From: Enoplolaimus lenunculus
Lineage: Eukaryota; Nematoda; Enoplea; Enoplida; Thoracostomopsidae
Direction: 5' to 3'
Assembly (NCBI GenBank): GCA_030248215.1
Contig: JASANG010001137.1
Span: 1-64,000, forward strand
Length of the DNA stretch: 64,000 bases
In this document: positions 25,401 through 34,180 of the stretch, in pieces
Numbering within the stretch: the first letter of the stretch is position 1
Layout of the letters: each line of letters starts with the position of its first letter
Position numbers and translations under genes: made by a program
The notes under the pieces: generated by a model
Told to the model about the DNA's origin: nothing
Seen by the model: only the letters and a program-made list of their open reading frames with translations
Databases searched by the model: none

Positions 25401-28400
25401 TAGGGGTAACGCACGGTGACGGACGGCGCCGCACAAGTATAGTGCAACCTTAAATACAATTATTCCAAGAACCCAAAGTGAAAGTACTTGAATAACAAAG
25501 AATGATGTATTCGTTTTGATTAGTTTTTAAAAACGAGTATTTTTCAGTTATTCTTATCAAAGGTGCGTGTATAGTTTACGGTTTGATTATTGGGCCGGAA
25601 CAATAGGCACAAACAATGTGCTAGGCAGCATCGTGTTTTAGGTCGCCATGGGATTGAGCGTCGCAGTGAATCCGTGTCATCCACAAATTCCATCAGGTAA
25701 AAATTGTTCGAAAATTGGAAAGTATAAGCAGAGTTTATTTATATTTCGATTCCCTATTTGACTCCGATTCCGGCTTGCTGTATGTACTTTGAAATCTGAT
25801 CGCACCCTAGCTAGCAGGCTGCTGTTAAATTGTTAGTGATGGAGTAAAAATTTAAATGGTAACGTTCGTTACATATTGAACAATATAAACCGTTAATTTC
25901 AATCAAACCATATCGGAAGCGCCACCCTAAGTTTTATTTCGTTGCAGCGCAACGCTTCCTGTTCGAGCCCGGCCTAGGCCAGTGACGCCAATTGGAAGCT
26001 GCAGTGGAAATTTTCGAGCAGCAAGTGCAGCACCGCCGGTTTTGCCGCCAAGAAACGTTGTTTCTCCGCCACATATTTCCATGGTAAATATGGCAGTCAT
26101 CGATAGATTAAAAGTGTGCTGTAATCATGACTGCATTTGTTGTTTATTGCGTTCGCGGTTTTGTAAGTGTTTTGCGACCAACTTGGGTTCAAAAATGCAC
26201 TAACAGTTGAGTTTTTAGTCGCCAATCGCGTTTAGAGAATCGCGATTGGAATCGCGTTTACAACCGATTGACAATTTAATACCCGGAAATTATTGCTGCA
26301 AAAGTGGGTATCATCGCGATAATAATGAACAACTATAATGACGGTTGCGTTCATTTAACGAGTAAGCGCGATCAGCGTCACGTTTTGAATGCAATCGCGA
26401 TTGCACTTAAATTTTGTTTGTGACTGCATATTTGGTTGTGATACACTTTTGTCGAGTTGAGAGTACGTTGCCATTATGGGATAGTACCGGGTGGCATAAA
26501 AAATTACCACAAAGTATACCACAACCGGAAATATCGAAAACATGATGTGAATTAAAGCGCCGTATGAAATAATTTCTGAAGGAGGCCCACAGGTTTGTAC
26601 CCATGTTGGGGTCAACAAGAAGTGTACAATTTTTAAAATGGTATACCGTTAAGCCCGGCTTACGTCATTTGTCTTTGTTAATTCAACCTTAACGACTGTC
26701 GCAACAAGAATACACAGTATATTTACATCGTGTTGCACGTAAGATAAGATAACGTTAACACGAAATTTTAGTAGGGTGGCGGTACAAAAACCGCAGTAAA
26801 CGGCGGATAATGAGATGTATTCAAACCTTTCACTGATTTAGTCCAGCTGCGAATAGGAGACAACATAGTTTAGCTTAAAACAGCAATTACTGAAAAGGTG
26901 CTGACTTTTGCTTCATTTGCATTTCAGTAAGCATGGCAATGAGTGAGTTTTAATTATAGGTTTGCAAATAGCGCAGTATTCTTACAGAGCAGACAGTGTG
27001 TGAAATTTTGATATATGTTTCCTAGTCTGCAAATTTCAGTAAAACATATACGCAAAACATTGGAAAGTAAAACTTTAGATCGATGCGAAGCTTAAAATAT
27101 AATATATCAGCCTTTGATGGATATATGTTATTCTAGCCGTCTGACTCAGTGACTAGCGAACCAACGTCGGTACTTGCATCCGGAGGTAATACGCTATCGA
27201 TTGCAAGCCCGTCTGTTAGCTCGTTAATTAGCCGTTCCGATAGTTTGGCGTCGCTATCTGACGGCTTTTCACCATTTTCAACTAGTACTGGTATGGGCGG
27301 TTACGGATATGGTACCGCATCGATTGGTTCATTTTCAATGTCCTCTCGCGGGCCGTCCCCTCTGACAGTTGGATCTATGCTCGATGTCATTCCGTTAGCT
27401 GTTGGTAAGCTGATCAACGGGGGTTTGAATGGTTACAGAATCAGTTGCACTAAGTGGCAGTGTTTGAACCGGAAGTGAATTTTGTCGAAGTCGGAGTCGG
27501 AATTCAATTTTTTGGCGGAACCACAATCGAAAGCGGAATTTTCAATTTGAAATGCGTTTTGGCTTTGTTAATTTTTGACTGGTAAAACAAGTTGTTTTAT
27601 TTCGTTTATACAATTTGTGTCTGTGTAAGTTTTCATCCACAAAGTATAATTCTTTAAGTTACCTGGATATACTATACATTTTCGTTCCGCTCCTTTTCAT
27701 TGTCTTAAATCAAGGTAGGAAAGACTAAGTTTACAGTTGAAAATGCTGGTAGAAAACACAGCGTGATCAGAAATCGGCATCGGAAGGAAAATTTTTTCAA
27801 AATTTCAGCTGGAATCGGGATTCAGTTGGAACTCTGCTAAATTGCATAGAAAAGCTTACATTTATTAATGAGACGGTAAGTGATAGTGCGCCGCTCTTTA
27901 ATTAAAATTTTTAAACAGCTTTTTTAAGCTTGAACTCCCATATTAATTTGTGATTTTGTTATCGTTATAGCTAATTTTAGTACATACGTTTTTTGTAAAC
28001 AAATGATAGAACACGATTATGAGAACGATAGTATTCACTTTAATGCTGCGTTGCTTTACAGTGTTGATGCTGCAAATATTGCAACATTTTCATGTGTATA
28101 TTGTATTGATTGAATCGTTTGTCGGTACGAGATACTTGCAACACGTGTTTTTGAACAACATGACAGATGCAAAACTTTTCGTTCAACAGGAATTTGTAAA
28201 TGCAACAAAGAGAAAACATAATATAGTTGCACAATTTTTTGTTTTTCAAAATTTGCTACTGACCCTGAAGGATAATATTGTAGCAAATGCTTCAGTTGAG
28301 CAAGTGCTTTGCCTATACAGTGTGTTCTGACTGCATTCTATGTTATATTTAATTTGTTTATGTTAAAAAAGTATTTAATTGCTGCCTGATTAGCTATCAG

Positions 28401-30279
28401 CGAGATATCGGACAGTTTGAAAAAGTTTTAGTGCAGTCATTGAACAATCTTAGGTAGCGCAGTTGTTTATGTTCACTAATATTAAGAAGTGTTATAAATT
28501 GTTACTTCAGCTATTACTGAAACTGTACACGCGCGTTGCGTTGGTGATAATCTGGATGCGTGGCTTGTCAAAGTGGATGGTCTGGTCACGATTGCATTCC
28601 CCGCTGTCCTAGTGTCGCTTCTTGGATCCGCTTGCGCTCAGGATACCACCACCGCCACAGCAGATGTTTTAAGTTCATCGCATGGTGCTGAGTCAACGGA
28701 GAATACGTCCAACAACATTAAACTGCCTCAGTTGACGTTTTCACTCAGTCTCGCGACTTCTACCGCAATTGAATCGATTCGCCCAAATCCTCAATTCTTG
28801 AAGCAGGTTAGATATGTCATGATTAAGATGTTTCTCTGTTGAAAGTTTGGTTATGCTTATAATTGCAGTCCAAGTGATTAAAAATTTAATATTAGGCAAT
28901 CGCTGCCGCAGTCGCTGTTACGGTCGCAGTAACAGCGAGTAATTCAAGTGAAGTCTAGTTTGACGCGATCGCATTTGTGCTTATTTCTGACTGTTTTAAT
29001 GCGGCACCATTGATTCCATACCGAAAATATTCTGCGGTTTTGTGTTTCGGGAATTACTTGAAACTGCGGCCTGTGGACAACTGTTCAGCTACTCTAACCA
29101 CTACAGTACGCAGCTATAATAAGGCGCTGGCTGGGTTGGTAACTTTCAGTACAAACACTTTCGTAATATTATAAATTTTGCTTTAGTATAATTTTGTTTT
29201 ATTAATTAAAGTTTAACGTTAATATAATATGCTTTGCGCGTAGGAGTTTGTTAATACGCTTATTAAATTACTAGTACAGCCGAGATATAGTTTATCATGA
29301 TGCAAACAAAAACTAACTGCAAAGGTAATATTAAAATGTAATTAAGATTCATTCTTTTATTTTGTAACCTGCAGTTTCGACATGTTACTATTTTACTGCA
29401 TGTGTAACAAAGTTTTTACTACCTAGTATTGCGGTATTGCTGCATGTCGTTTAAAATATTACGTTAGCATAAGGGTTGTCTTTATGACTAATTCAGGTCA
29501 GCAACACTGATACGGCCAACGATGGAATCTCTTCTGTTAACAACAACAACAACATTAACGATTCTTCATATTTATATTTTGAGTTTAACATGGATTCACT
29601 TTGTGCGTACTTGAAAATGCAGCACGAACGTTCACCTGGCCAGCCTCACTATAATCTTAACGCAGTAGTTTATAAACTTGCAAAACCGCAACCGAAATAT
29701 TCGATTCCGGTGCGGCTGTCATGCTATTGGCGCAACGCGCCAACACATACCGATATTCGGATCGATTATGCCCTTGCTCCAATATCTAGCGCTTCCACAA
29801 CAACTACTGGCCCAGGAAGCGGTACCGAAGCTGGTTCCACGTCTGTGAATGGTGGAAATTGCGGAGGATGTCCGTTACCTGGACCGTTCCTCAATTTGTC
29901 GTTCACTGTACCTGTGGACGGTGCCGTTGTCAGCCATCAGAGCCAGCCAGAGTCATCGTGGGATGTTGAGCGGCGCGAGTTACGCTGGCGATTAACGGAG
30001 TTGTCTCGCCACGGCGATGCAACCGGCTCTTTGAAAGCTCGGTTGAATTTGAACCCAGCGTCGTACAGCAATGCTGTTGTGAATGGTGGTGCTCAACCTA
30101 TATCCGATTCTGGGGTAGGTGGCACCCCTGCGCCAAAACCAATAACTGTGACTTGGACGACAAACGAAGCTTCAATGAGCGGAACTGTGTTCGTTCTATC
30201 CAGTTCTGGATGGCGAGTTTCGTTGATGCGTCGAAAAGTTGTCGCTGGGAAGTATTTGGTTGAACCGCAAGTGCGATAA
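10255..30279 (+). CDS. FCHO-family F-BAR/mu-homology endocytic adaptor, 19 exons
   Basis: FCHO proteins act early in clathrin-mediated endocytosis. Their F-BAR dimer binds curved plasma membrane, the linker activates AP-2, and the mu-homology domain binds Eps15/intersectin partners. I built 19 exons: 10255-10376, 11072-11158, 13199-13274, 13885-14092, 14814-14941, 15103-15201, 15671-16037, 16707-16910, 17111-17261, 18359-18615, 20265-20591, 21755-22009, 22574-22767, 24240-24696, 25642-25696, 25948-26083, 27137-27404, 28511-28806 and 29497-30279. All have GT/AG borders and compatible phases, summing to 4470 nt (1489 residues plus stop). F-BAR covers about residues 1-276, the Ser/Thr/Pro-rich linker 277-1108 and the muHD 1109-1489. 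Vertebrate FCHO1/2 are about 810-890 residues; the excess is in the linker. The start is taken at ATG 10255 (MKLMYSDHFWGEK); ATG 10264 or an upstream exon is possible. Confidence 0.88.
10395..10472. repeat. (AC)n/(TA)n microsatellite in FCHO intron 1
   Basis: Six AC units are followed by about 33 TA units, starting only 18 bp after the exon 1 donor. Such tracts are length-variable and prone to assembly error. Confidence 0.9.
11072..11158 (+). CDS. FCHO exon 2: F-BAR
   Basis: The acceptor is TTGTTTTAG and the donor AC|GTAAGT. It encodes SLLQEESHKHCIKLSNKVSA then YTSSTGVFT, aligning without gaps to the family segment [20 protein letters not shown]...LGTFAP. This exon is short and diverged, and automatic gene finders could miss it. 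Confidence 0.75.
11410..11795. mobile_element. MULE-like MITE copy in FCHO intron 2 (degraded)
   Basis: Homologous along its length to the complete copy at 36703-37091 (shared AAAAAGTGGTC, CCTATAGATCTCGAC and GTCCATATTCCGTACCTCC). Its left end is diverged and no target duplication is visible. Confidence 0.6.
11945..12690. repeat. CCGG-rich repeat fragments in FCHO intron 2
   Basis: Scattered TACCGGAA and TTCCGG motifs recur near 12100-12155 and 12590-12670, with a hAT-like CAGTGCTCCC start at about 11949. The motifs resemble the subrepeats of the element at 16298-16646. Boundaries cannot be set. Confidence 0.3.
13199..13274 (+). CDS. FCHO exon 3: F-BAR
   Basis: The acceptor is ACTTGCAG and the donor CAG|GTAAAA. 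It encodes TPIWKLVHSWLSKVADVHSK and then LVSHLQ, matching the family's [20 protein letters not shown]. The phase joins exactly to exons 2 and 4. Confidence 0.8.
13391..13686. mobile_element. MITE with GGCTGGGTTTCTGAAATC ends, copy 1
   Basis: The left end GGCTGGGTTTCTGAAATC and the right end CTTTCAGAAAGCCTGCC-type sequence are imperfect inverted repeats, each followed inward by an ACTTAAGTA motif. A second copy is at 63342-63484. It lies in FCHO intron 3. Confidence 0.5.
13885..14092 (+). CDS. FCHO exon 4: F-BAR central helices
   Basis: Encodes ELYKIIHKYELELHKHHKSV through KAKETYIARCTELEKLRRD, matching the [20 protein letters not shown] region of FCHO. The donor is ATAG|GTTGGT; a second GT four bases downstream would break the frame. 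Confidence 0.85.
14814..14941 (+). CDS. FCHO exon 5: F-BAR
   Basis: Encodes AKVKKACDEYKQYLDKYERV and KLEKSATNFQKIE, aligned with family KYALAKADFEQKMTETAQKF. The acceptor is AATTGCAG and the donor GAG|GTATAT. Confidence 0.85.
15103..15201 (+). CDS. FCHO exon 6: F-BAR
   Basis: Encodes VEHLQKMRNHVNTYIDSMEN followed by SLAQICSAVEEFK, matching the [20 protein letters not shown] stretch. Thirty-three whole codons, with donor AAG|GTACAC. Confidence 0.85.
15671..16037 (+). CDS. FCHO exon 7: F-BAR end and linker start
   Basis: Begins VQYSSVTDDSLIQDWVSQNS then TGVTRPGCLVFEE, matching the end of the FCHO F-BAR (VESLIQKFAESKGTGKERPG). It then enters a polar linker. The donor is CTTG|GTACGT, phase 1. 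Confidence 0.85.
16298..16646. mobile_element. hAT-type MITE with 8-bp target duplication
   Basis: It starts CACGGATCGACCGGATATCC and ends CGGTCGATCCCTG, inverted repeats of about 13 bp. Perfect 8-bp direct repeats GTAAGAGG flank it (16290-16297 and 16647-16654). Subterminal TATCCGG/CCGGATA repeats are typical of transposase-binding arrays in hAT elements. It sits in FCHO intron 7 and has no coding capacity. Confidence 0.8.
16707..16910 (+). CDS. FCHO exon 8: linker
   Basis: Encodes STASANVVVDDLISMGSSYT, a polar Pro/Ser-rich linker without known family motifs. The call rests on the open frame, acceptor TTTAATAG, donor TTAG|GTGCAA and exact phase fit. It could be alternatively used. Confidence 0.6.
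17111..17261 (+). CDS. FCHO exon 9: linker
   Basis: Encodes SEKRLDFDKTPTADDLMSKS and ends GVELVR. The acceptor is TCTATTTTAG and the donor AG|GTAAAT. Phase 1 in and phase 2 out fit the neighbouring exons. Confidence 0.6.
18005..18245. repeat. Dispersed repeat with GTCCGTCTGTCTGTCCG box, copy 1
   Basis: Shares GAACCGCCGAACCGATT, CTGGGGTGTTAA and the end ACTCAATACATGTAG with segments at 23440-24085 and 32500-32770. The family is unknown, and it is non-coding. Confidence 0.5.
18359..18615 (+). CDS. FCHO exon 10: Ser/Thr-rich linker
   Basis: Begins AQVSTSYDLSVLNEQKNDMS and ends SSFWNRRARSSKSSQSS. A short aromatic-basic SFWNRR patch stands out in an otherwise Ser/Thr-rich stretch. The acceptor is CATTTCAG and the donor G|GTTAGA, one base before an in-frame stop in the intron. 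Confidence 0.7.
19514..19880. mobile_element. hAT-like MITE relic, copy 2
   Basis: Starts CAGGGATGGGAGTCTCGG, with repeated GTCTCGGT and GACCGAGAGCGAGG motifs as in 9590-9789. It lies in FCHO intron 10. No target duplication was seen. Confidence 0.4.
20265..20591 (+). CDS. FCHO exon 11: linker
   Basis: Begins EGATGGVALEQNNATSPMPS. Ser/Pro-rich and low complexity. The acceptor is TGTGTTTTAG and the donor CCGG|GTGAGA; phase 1 at both ends. Confidence 0.7.
20816..20906 (+). repeat. 46-bp tandem duplication in FCHO intron 11
   Basis: Two consecutive copies of a 46-bp unit (GCGCTGCTAATTCAATTAAC...) differ by about two bases. This is a simple recent duplication. Confidence 0.8.
21755..22009 (+). 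CDS. FCHO exon 12: linker, two possible donors
   Basis: Encodes KQRRPLTIGLLKKNRKAASS, a basic patch, then a polar tail. Two donors nine bases apart (CCAG|GTGAAA after 22009 and AGAG|GTAATA after 22018) both keep the frame, so a three-residue alternative insertion is possible. Confidence 0.7.
22366..22499. repeat. Small hairpin/MITE-like palindrome in FCHO intron 12
   Basis: The left arm (GTTGCGAATGCTATTTTTTT ... ACGTAGATCAAAAATCAA) is complementary to the right arm ending CATTCGCAACGCAAT. The result is an imperfect stem of about 50 bp with a short loop. Confidence 0.6.
22574..22767 (+). CDS. FCHO exon 13: acidic patch and RRIQIKIK motif
   Basis: Encodes DSDTDGSWSDDDDDDQDLNL followed by RRIQIKIKDKSEGEK. 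FCHO1/2 likewise carry an acidic stretch followed by a basic KIxIxIKP segment in the AP-2-activating linker. The donor is AAG|GTAAAT, phase 0. Confidence 0.8.
23440..24085. repeat. Tandemly expanded dispersed repeat in FCHO intron 13
   Basis: AACCTCCAAAACCGATAATTG recurs near 23630 and 23740 and in a changed form near 23905. The module AAATTATTTCAATGATTATT recurs near 23537 and 23811. The right end ACTCAATACATGTAG is shared with the 18 kb copy. Confidence 0.5.
24240..24696 (+). CDS. FCHO exon 14: linker
   Basis: Begins IYASTDELRQATDNLSRLNL, matching the family's AS-TxDEL--AxxNLxL segment downstream of the acidic patch. It ends GPKSDNTKGS. The acceptor is ATACTTTAG and the donor TCAG|GTAGAC. 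Confidence 0.75.
25164..25449. mobile_element. Foldback with CCGTCCGTCAC minisatellite in FCHO intron 14
   Basis: The ends GGTTGCGCTATACTTTTATT and AAGTATAGTGCAACC are inverted repeats. The left half has five or six 21-22 bp units (CCGTCCGTCACCCGTACTGCG), the right half the complementary GACGGACGGTG units, and the centre the palindrome-like GGTATCGTG...CACGTGCGATACC. The whole could fold into one hairpin. Confidence 0.65.
25642..25696 (+). CDS. FCHO exon 15: linker micro-exon
   Basis: 55 bp encoding RHGIERRSESVSSTNSI. The acceptor is GTGTTTTAG and the donor AG|GTAAAA. It is supported mainly by phase fit to exons 14 and 16. Confidence 0.6.
25948..26083 (+). CDS. FCHO exon 16: proline-rich linker
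   Basis: Encodes LPVRARPRPVTPIGSC and APPVLPPRNVVSPPH, comparable to the Pro/Arg-rich stretch before the muHD in vertebrate FCHO. The acceptor is GTTGCAG and the donor ATG|GTAAAT. Confidence 0.75.
27137..27404 (+). CDS. FCHO exon 17: linker end and muHD start
   Basis: Ends SSRGPSPLTVGSMLDVIPLA, matching the SRGPSPLTIGAQDTLPVAAA hallmark of FCHO proteins at the start of the mu-homology domain. Earlier residues are Ser/Gly-rich. The acceptor is TTATTCTAG and the donor G|GTAAGC. Confidence 0.85.
28511..28806 (+). CDS. FCHO exon 18: mu-homology domain
   Basis: Encodes ITETVHARCVGDNLDAWLVK VDGLVTIAFP, matching family [30 protein letters not shown]. A polar insert of about 30 residues follows, then LPQLTFSLSLATSTAIESIR PNPQFL, which corresponds to the LTFRVLNTNRLEHVLPNPQL segment. 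Confidence 0.85.
29048..29114 (-). repeat. tRNA-derived SINE-like fragment in FCHO intron 18
   Basis: On the minus strand CTGTAGTGGTTAGAGTAGCT resembles an A box and GCAGTTTCAAGTAATTCC a B box, with about 35 bp between. Only the tRNA-like head is recognised. Confidence 0.4.
29497..30279 (+). CDS. FCHO exon 19: mu-homology domain C-terminus
   Basis: Encodes YFEFNMDSLCAYLKMQHERS PGQPHYNLNAVVYKL through SGTVFVLSSSGWRVSLMRRK and a TAA stop at 30277-30279. The end matches the SGVDxxLVGSGYRMSLxKRR ending of FCHO. A Gly/Ser/Thr-rich insert at about residues 1320-1345 is extra relative to vertebrates. Confidence 0.9.
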   Translation, partial: VSNTDTANDGISSVNNNNNINDSSYLYFEFNMDSLCAYLKMQHERSPGQPHYNLNAVVYKLAKPQPKYSIPVRLSCYWRNAPTHTDIRIDYALAPISSASTTTTGPGSGTEAGSTSVNGGNCGGCPLPGPFLNLSFTVPVDGAVVSHQSQPESSWDVERRELRWRLTELSRHGDATGSLKARLNLNPASYSNAVVNGGAQPISDSGVGGTPAPKPITVTWTTNEASMSGTVFVLSSSGWRVSLMRRKVVAGKYLVEPQVR

Positions 30280-30882
30280 GTGACAAAAGATTATTAATTT
30301 TTGTGAAACACTCTGTTAAATCAGTGGTAGCGAACATGAGCTCTTATTTGCTTTGGTGATGGTTTTTAGTACGGTGCTTCCGATATCGAGTTTTAGCAAG
30401 CACTTACTATTTGCCTTCAGAGTAGTATGTATTTGCCGAACTTAGATTACGCATTGAACAATGCTATATTATTGGAACTTAAATTGCTAAATTAAGCACC
30501 ATTAATTTTTTGAAATCTCATTTAAATTAATATATAATAGCTGGGTGCGCAAAAGCTTAATGCTCGTTTAAGATCTGGTTTTTTGACATATATGTCTTAT
30601 CTTTTCCAAAAGAATAACAAAATTTATATCTATTGATAGCAGTGAATAATTTGTTTTTCTAAATCAGTTTCTGTTTTAACTATGTGGAGAAATGTAAGCT
30701 AAATATGTAAGTTTATGACAGATTATTTCAGATATACTTATGACGCAGTGAATGTGTCATAAACGTAGCTCAAACTTCTATTCGAACTTAAACGTATAGC
30801 ATTCTATCTATTAGTATTGTTTATCCATTATTCATCATATAAATGTAATGCATATACTCGTTCTACATCCCTATTTACCAAA

Positions 30883-30888
30883 AATAAA
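30883..30888 (+). promoter_or_regulatory. Candidate polyadenylation signal of FCHO
   Basis: AATAAA lies about 600 bp after the FCHO stop, the first canonical hexamer I noted there. The intervening 30280-30882 is AT-rich with no other feature and is taken as 3' UTR. Confidence 0.5.
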
Positions 30889-31083
30889 ATATATATTGTT
30901 TGCAGTGCTGATATAACTTTTGTTTTGAGTACAATGCCGTAGGAAACAATGTTCAAAGTTCTTGCCATCGGAATTACTTGTGATATTTTCCGCGGACTAT
31001 AATAACGTAAGTTTAAGCTTTACATTTTTGCCTGGGCTGAAAATTATGTTGACGAATATGCTTATACTACTGTTACGGCGCTC

Positions 31084-31388
31084 GGTCTTTTCCGTTAACC
31101 TGCACAGTCCGTATAAATTTTTTGTCAGCCAAAAGGTGTTAAATTTCCCGCAATCAGATGATTGGTTACCGAATTATGGTCAAATAACTGATTTGGCGCC
31201 GTTGGCCAAAATTTTCCGTCCCAAGGGGCCCCAACTGCGACCTTGGGACTTTAAAATCGAATTTTTTAAAAATTGCAATTTGGACGTGGAGAGATCACGG
31301 GAGGTCATGGGAAGCTCAATTATCCAAAATTATGTTAAATCCAACGTTTTTTGAGTAAACTCGGGCCAGTGGGTTAACAGAAAAGACC
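31084..31388. mobile_element. MITE with GGTCTTTTCCGTTAACC ends
   Basis: The ends GGTCTTTTCCGTTAACC and GGGTTAACAGAAAAGACC are inverted repeats. No duplication is visible at the borders. An open frame of 130 codons overlaps it but has no recognisable features, and I treat it as chance. Confidence 0.5.
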
Positions 31389-31899
31389 AACAACGGTGCT
31401 TAGCTAATAGATGGGCCACGAGTTTTAGCGTGTATTAATCGTGAAGATAAGAATAACGGAAGCAGATCGTAATCAAAAACGGAAACAGAAAACGGATATT
31501 GAAGTATAAAAGCTTCAAAGATGTTTTATTTTTCTGCTAATAATTGAGGCATGCAATTATTCACAGGGCTTTAACGAAAAAATGGCGGATGCATCGAAAT
31601 CATTTTATTAACCTAAAATTTCGCCTCACCTCTGGCTACGGCAAGTTTCGATCTCCGGCTCCGGTATTTTTCACCTCTGGTTGCACCCTGCTGGCTTACG
31701 ACTATAGGTTTTCCAAATATACAAAACGCTATTTTGAAAGCTGGAATCGGCCTCTGCCGCACTATTCACGTTACTTTCGTTCTTAAACCGTAAACAACTC
31801 AGGCATTGCTGGTTTTTCTACTATTACCAGACCATGTCGAAAGATTGATTTTTAGACGAAACATTATTCTACAGTATCAAATCTGTGTCCAATTTAAAG

Positions 31900-32092
31900 A
31901 ACAGGGATGGAACTGTATCATAAACATATTCCTAAGCCTAAGCCTGAGCAGAGCCTGACCGTAAGTGTAAGAATGAGCACAGTCCTAAGCCTAAGCCAAG
32001 CAAAAAATTTTTCTAAACATTATTAAGCTTTACTCTATTAGTCTATTCTAGTCTTACAGAAAAACGTTCCGCCCCTGATCGTTTCATGGACC
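31900..32092 (-). mobile_element. TTAGGC-bearing MITE, degraded copy
   Basis: Inverted orientation relative to the 52.6 kb copy. It has CATATTCCTAAGCCTAAGCC, scattered CCTAAGCC units, TTAAGCTTTACTCTATT and the end CGTTTCATGGACC. Termini are diverged and no duplication is seen. Confidence 0.55.
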
Positions 32093-32285
32093 AAGTCTGT
32101 AGTGATTATCACTAATTCAATTAGTGTGTTCCTAGAAAACAAACCATGAAGGGATAACACCCAAACAAAAGCTTCGCGCATATGCAGAATACAATGGTAA
32201 AATAAGGGTTTTTTTGGATACACATTCTGCACTATTTCGGCTGAACCGCAATAATTAAGCTAAAATGTAAGTCCATCCCCTGTAT

Positions 32286-32937
32286 CCAGAGTTGGATGCG
32301 GGGCGGGAGAAGCCACCCGCCCCACCTAAAGTGTTGTCCCACCCCGCACCGAGGGGCAACCATTCAATTTTTTGCCCCGCGCTGCCCCACGTTTTGAATT
32401 ATCCGCCCCGTATCGAAATTTTGATCCGTTTCTTAAATTTTTTTATAAATCTAGATATATGTATTATTATATATAGACAGAAGCAAACTCCGAGCGACGT
32501 ACGGACTTTCGCGAAGCGCTTTATGTTTTGTACTAGGGGTCAAAAGGTGGATGTCCGTCCGTATGTCAGTTCGAAAAGAATCTCGAGAACCGCTGAACCG
32601 ATTGATAAACTTTTTTTGTTTGACAACCAATTACCCTGGGGTGTTAAACCACGCATTGGGGTTTTAAAATTTTAAGCAGTTTGTATGCTGCAGGCTAATT
32701 TACATAATTGGTTAAGCCTAAATTTAGACAACATTTTAATGATTAAGCTTGTGCAATTAGTATTTGGCGGGCCACCTTTGCCATAGTTGGAACTCTTTCT
32801 CGTATTTCTTTCATTACATGAAGGGATTGCTGTATATAGATAGATACAACTGAAATAAATATCTTAAGTGCCCAGGTTCTATGTTTTTCGTCAGAGCTCA
32901 AACAGCCTCGTTTTCGCAATTTCTTGCCCCGTCCCGC
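32286..32937. repeat. CCGCCCC-bordered repeat containing the GTCCGTCCG family
   Basis: The edges are rich in GGGGCGGG/CCGCCCC motifs (32298-32420 and 32920-32938). The centre (32500-32770) matches the dispersed repeat at 18005-18245. It abuts the palindrome-bearing repeat. The sequence may be an insertion, but the boundaries are uncertain. Confidence 0.4.
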
Positions 32938-33706
32938 CTGTGAGAAGTTCGTGATTTTAGCTCACCCCTGTATCCTGTATCCTTTTATGCAGTTCTTTCC
33001 TCGATGTATGCTTATCGCTCTGATTATAGTAAACGCGGCCGGTAATTATTTATTAACCCTCCCAAATCCTGTATAACACCGAGTATTCCAAGCAAATCAC
33101 AGGTTATGTAATTTAACTTGCAGCCTGATCCGGAATCCTTAAAGCCTATGCCAGAATCTGTTTTAGTCCAGCCACTGGCTTTACCGATACCAACACTTTA
33201 CCCTGTTAAACCGTGCACTCTAACCCTGTTAGAGATACACCAAATTTTCCGACTAATCTAACCTCGTTAGATTTGGCCCAATCCGTTGTAGAATAATAAA
33301 CCTAACCCCGTTAGATTTATTAGACTACTTTTCCCCAGGTCTCCGGTACAAACACAATTCCCTTTTAGCACATAACTCCAGTATTCTATACTGGGTAACC
33401 AAAGCGCCCTGCGCTATGCCGTTTCAACCTGTACACCGTGGTTTCCTTCACATTTTAGGCCACCGTGACTATTCTTAGACTAATTCAACTCAACCCTACT
33501 TACCAAGTAACTGTCTTTACGCCAACCGTACAAGAAATTCCAAGAATTTTACCAATCTTTACGCTTTGTAGCAACGCCTAAGCCTAACTTAAGTTCTAAG
33601 AGAGACTAGGTGGAGCCAGGGACTCCCTTAAGGTGTGGTTTTAAGGTTTTATTTTGTGTTTTAGTTTTTAGATTGAAATAGGTTTAAGTGTGGCAGAGCC
33701 ACCTAC
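32938..33706 (-). repeat. Dispersed repeat with serial palindromes, copy 1
   Basis: This is the reverse complement of most of 45571-46767. On the minus strand it carries TCTAACGGGGTTAG, ATCTAACGAGGTTAGAT and CTCTAACAGGGTTAGAG in a row, corresponding to positions 33215-33325. It lacks about 350 bp present in copy 2. No coding capacity. Confidence 0.7.
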
Positions 33707-33839
33707 ACCGCCATGCCCCGCTTCGCTTCCAACTCTGCCTGTGTGTTTTCCTAAAATTGTGTTATTAAATAGTTCAAGATATTCAGCACTCCCAGAATAT
33801 TTTGGCTTGTTTCTTTTGGTTCATGCCTGCCGGGCAGGA

Positions 33840-34180
33840 TTCAGTTGGTTAAAAATACCGGAGCCGGAGATTGACAAAATTTCGCAGAGCCGAAGGTGAG
33901 GCGAATTTATATAGTTAAAGTGATGTGTAATTTGCTAATTTTATATAGTAAATATCGGTAAGTTGTTGTTAAATATTTTTTGGATCCACTCTTATTTTTT
34001 AAAAATATCGGCAATTTTTTCATCATATTAATTGTATCAAATGTTAAAATTTAGCGCACCAAAATAAATTTTGTAAAATTCTGCGAAACTTCACTGCCAA
34101 AATATTCTAATTCTACGGAAACCACAGCCAGAGGTCGATGTTCTGACGGAGCCGCAGACGAATGCAGAGCGCCGATTGTA
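33840..34180. repeat. GGAGCCGAAGGTGAGGCG-family repeat fragment
   Basis: AGAGCCGAAGGTGAGGCGAA, followed by an AT-rich body and a distal GGAGCCGCAG box. The same block recurs near 31610-31690, 37205-37550, 40200-40290 and 46848-47230. Non-coding and diverged. Confidence 0.4.

Noticed and set aside
28019-28330. A 103-codon frame in FCHO intron 17
   Set aside because: No similarity or domain signal; AT-rich composition and its place between two well-supported FCHO exons make chance the better explanation.
30962-31354. A 130-codon frame after FCHO
   Set aside because: It crosses a MITE boundary and has no recognisable features.
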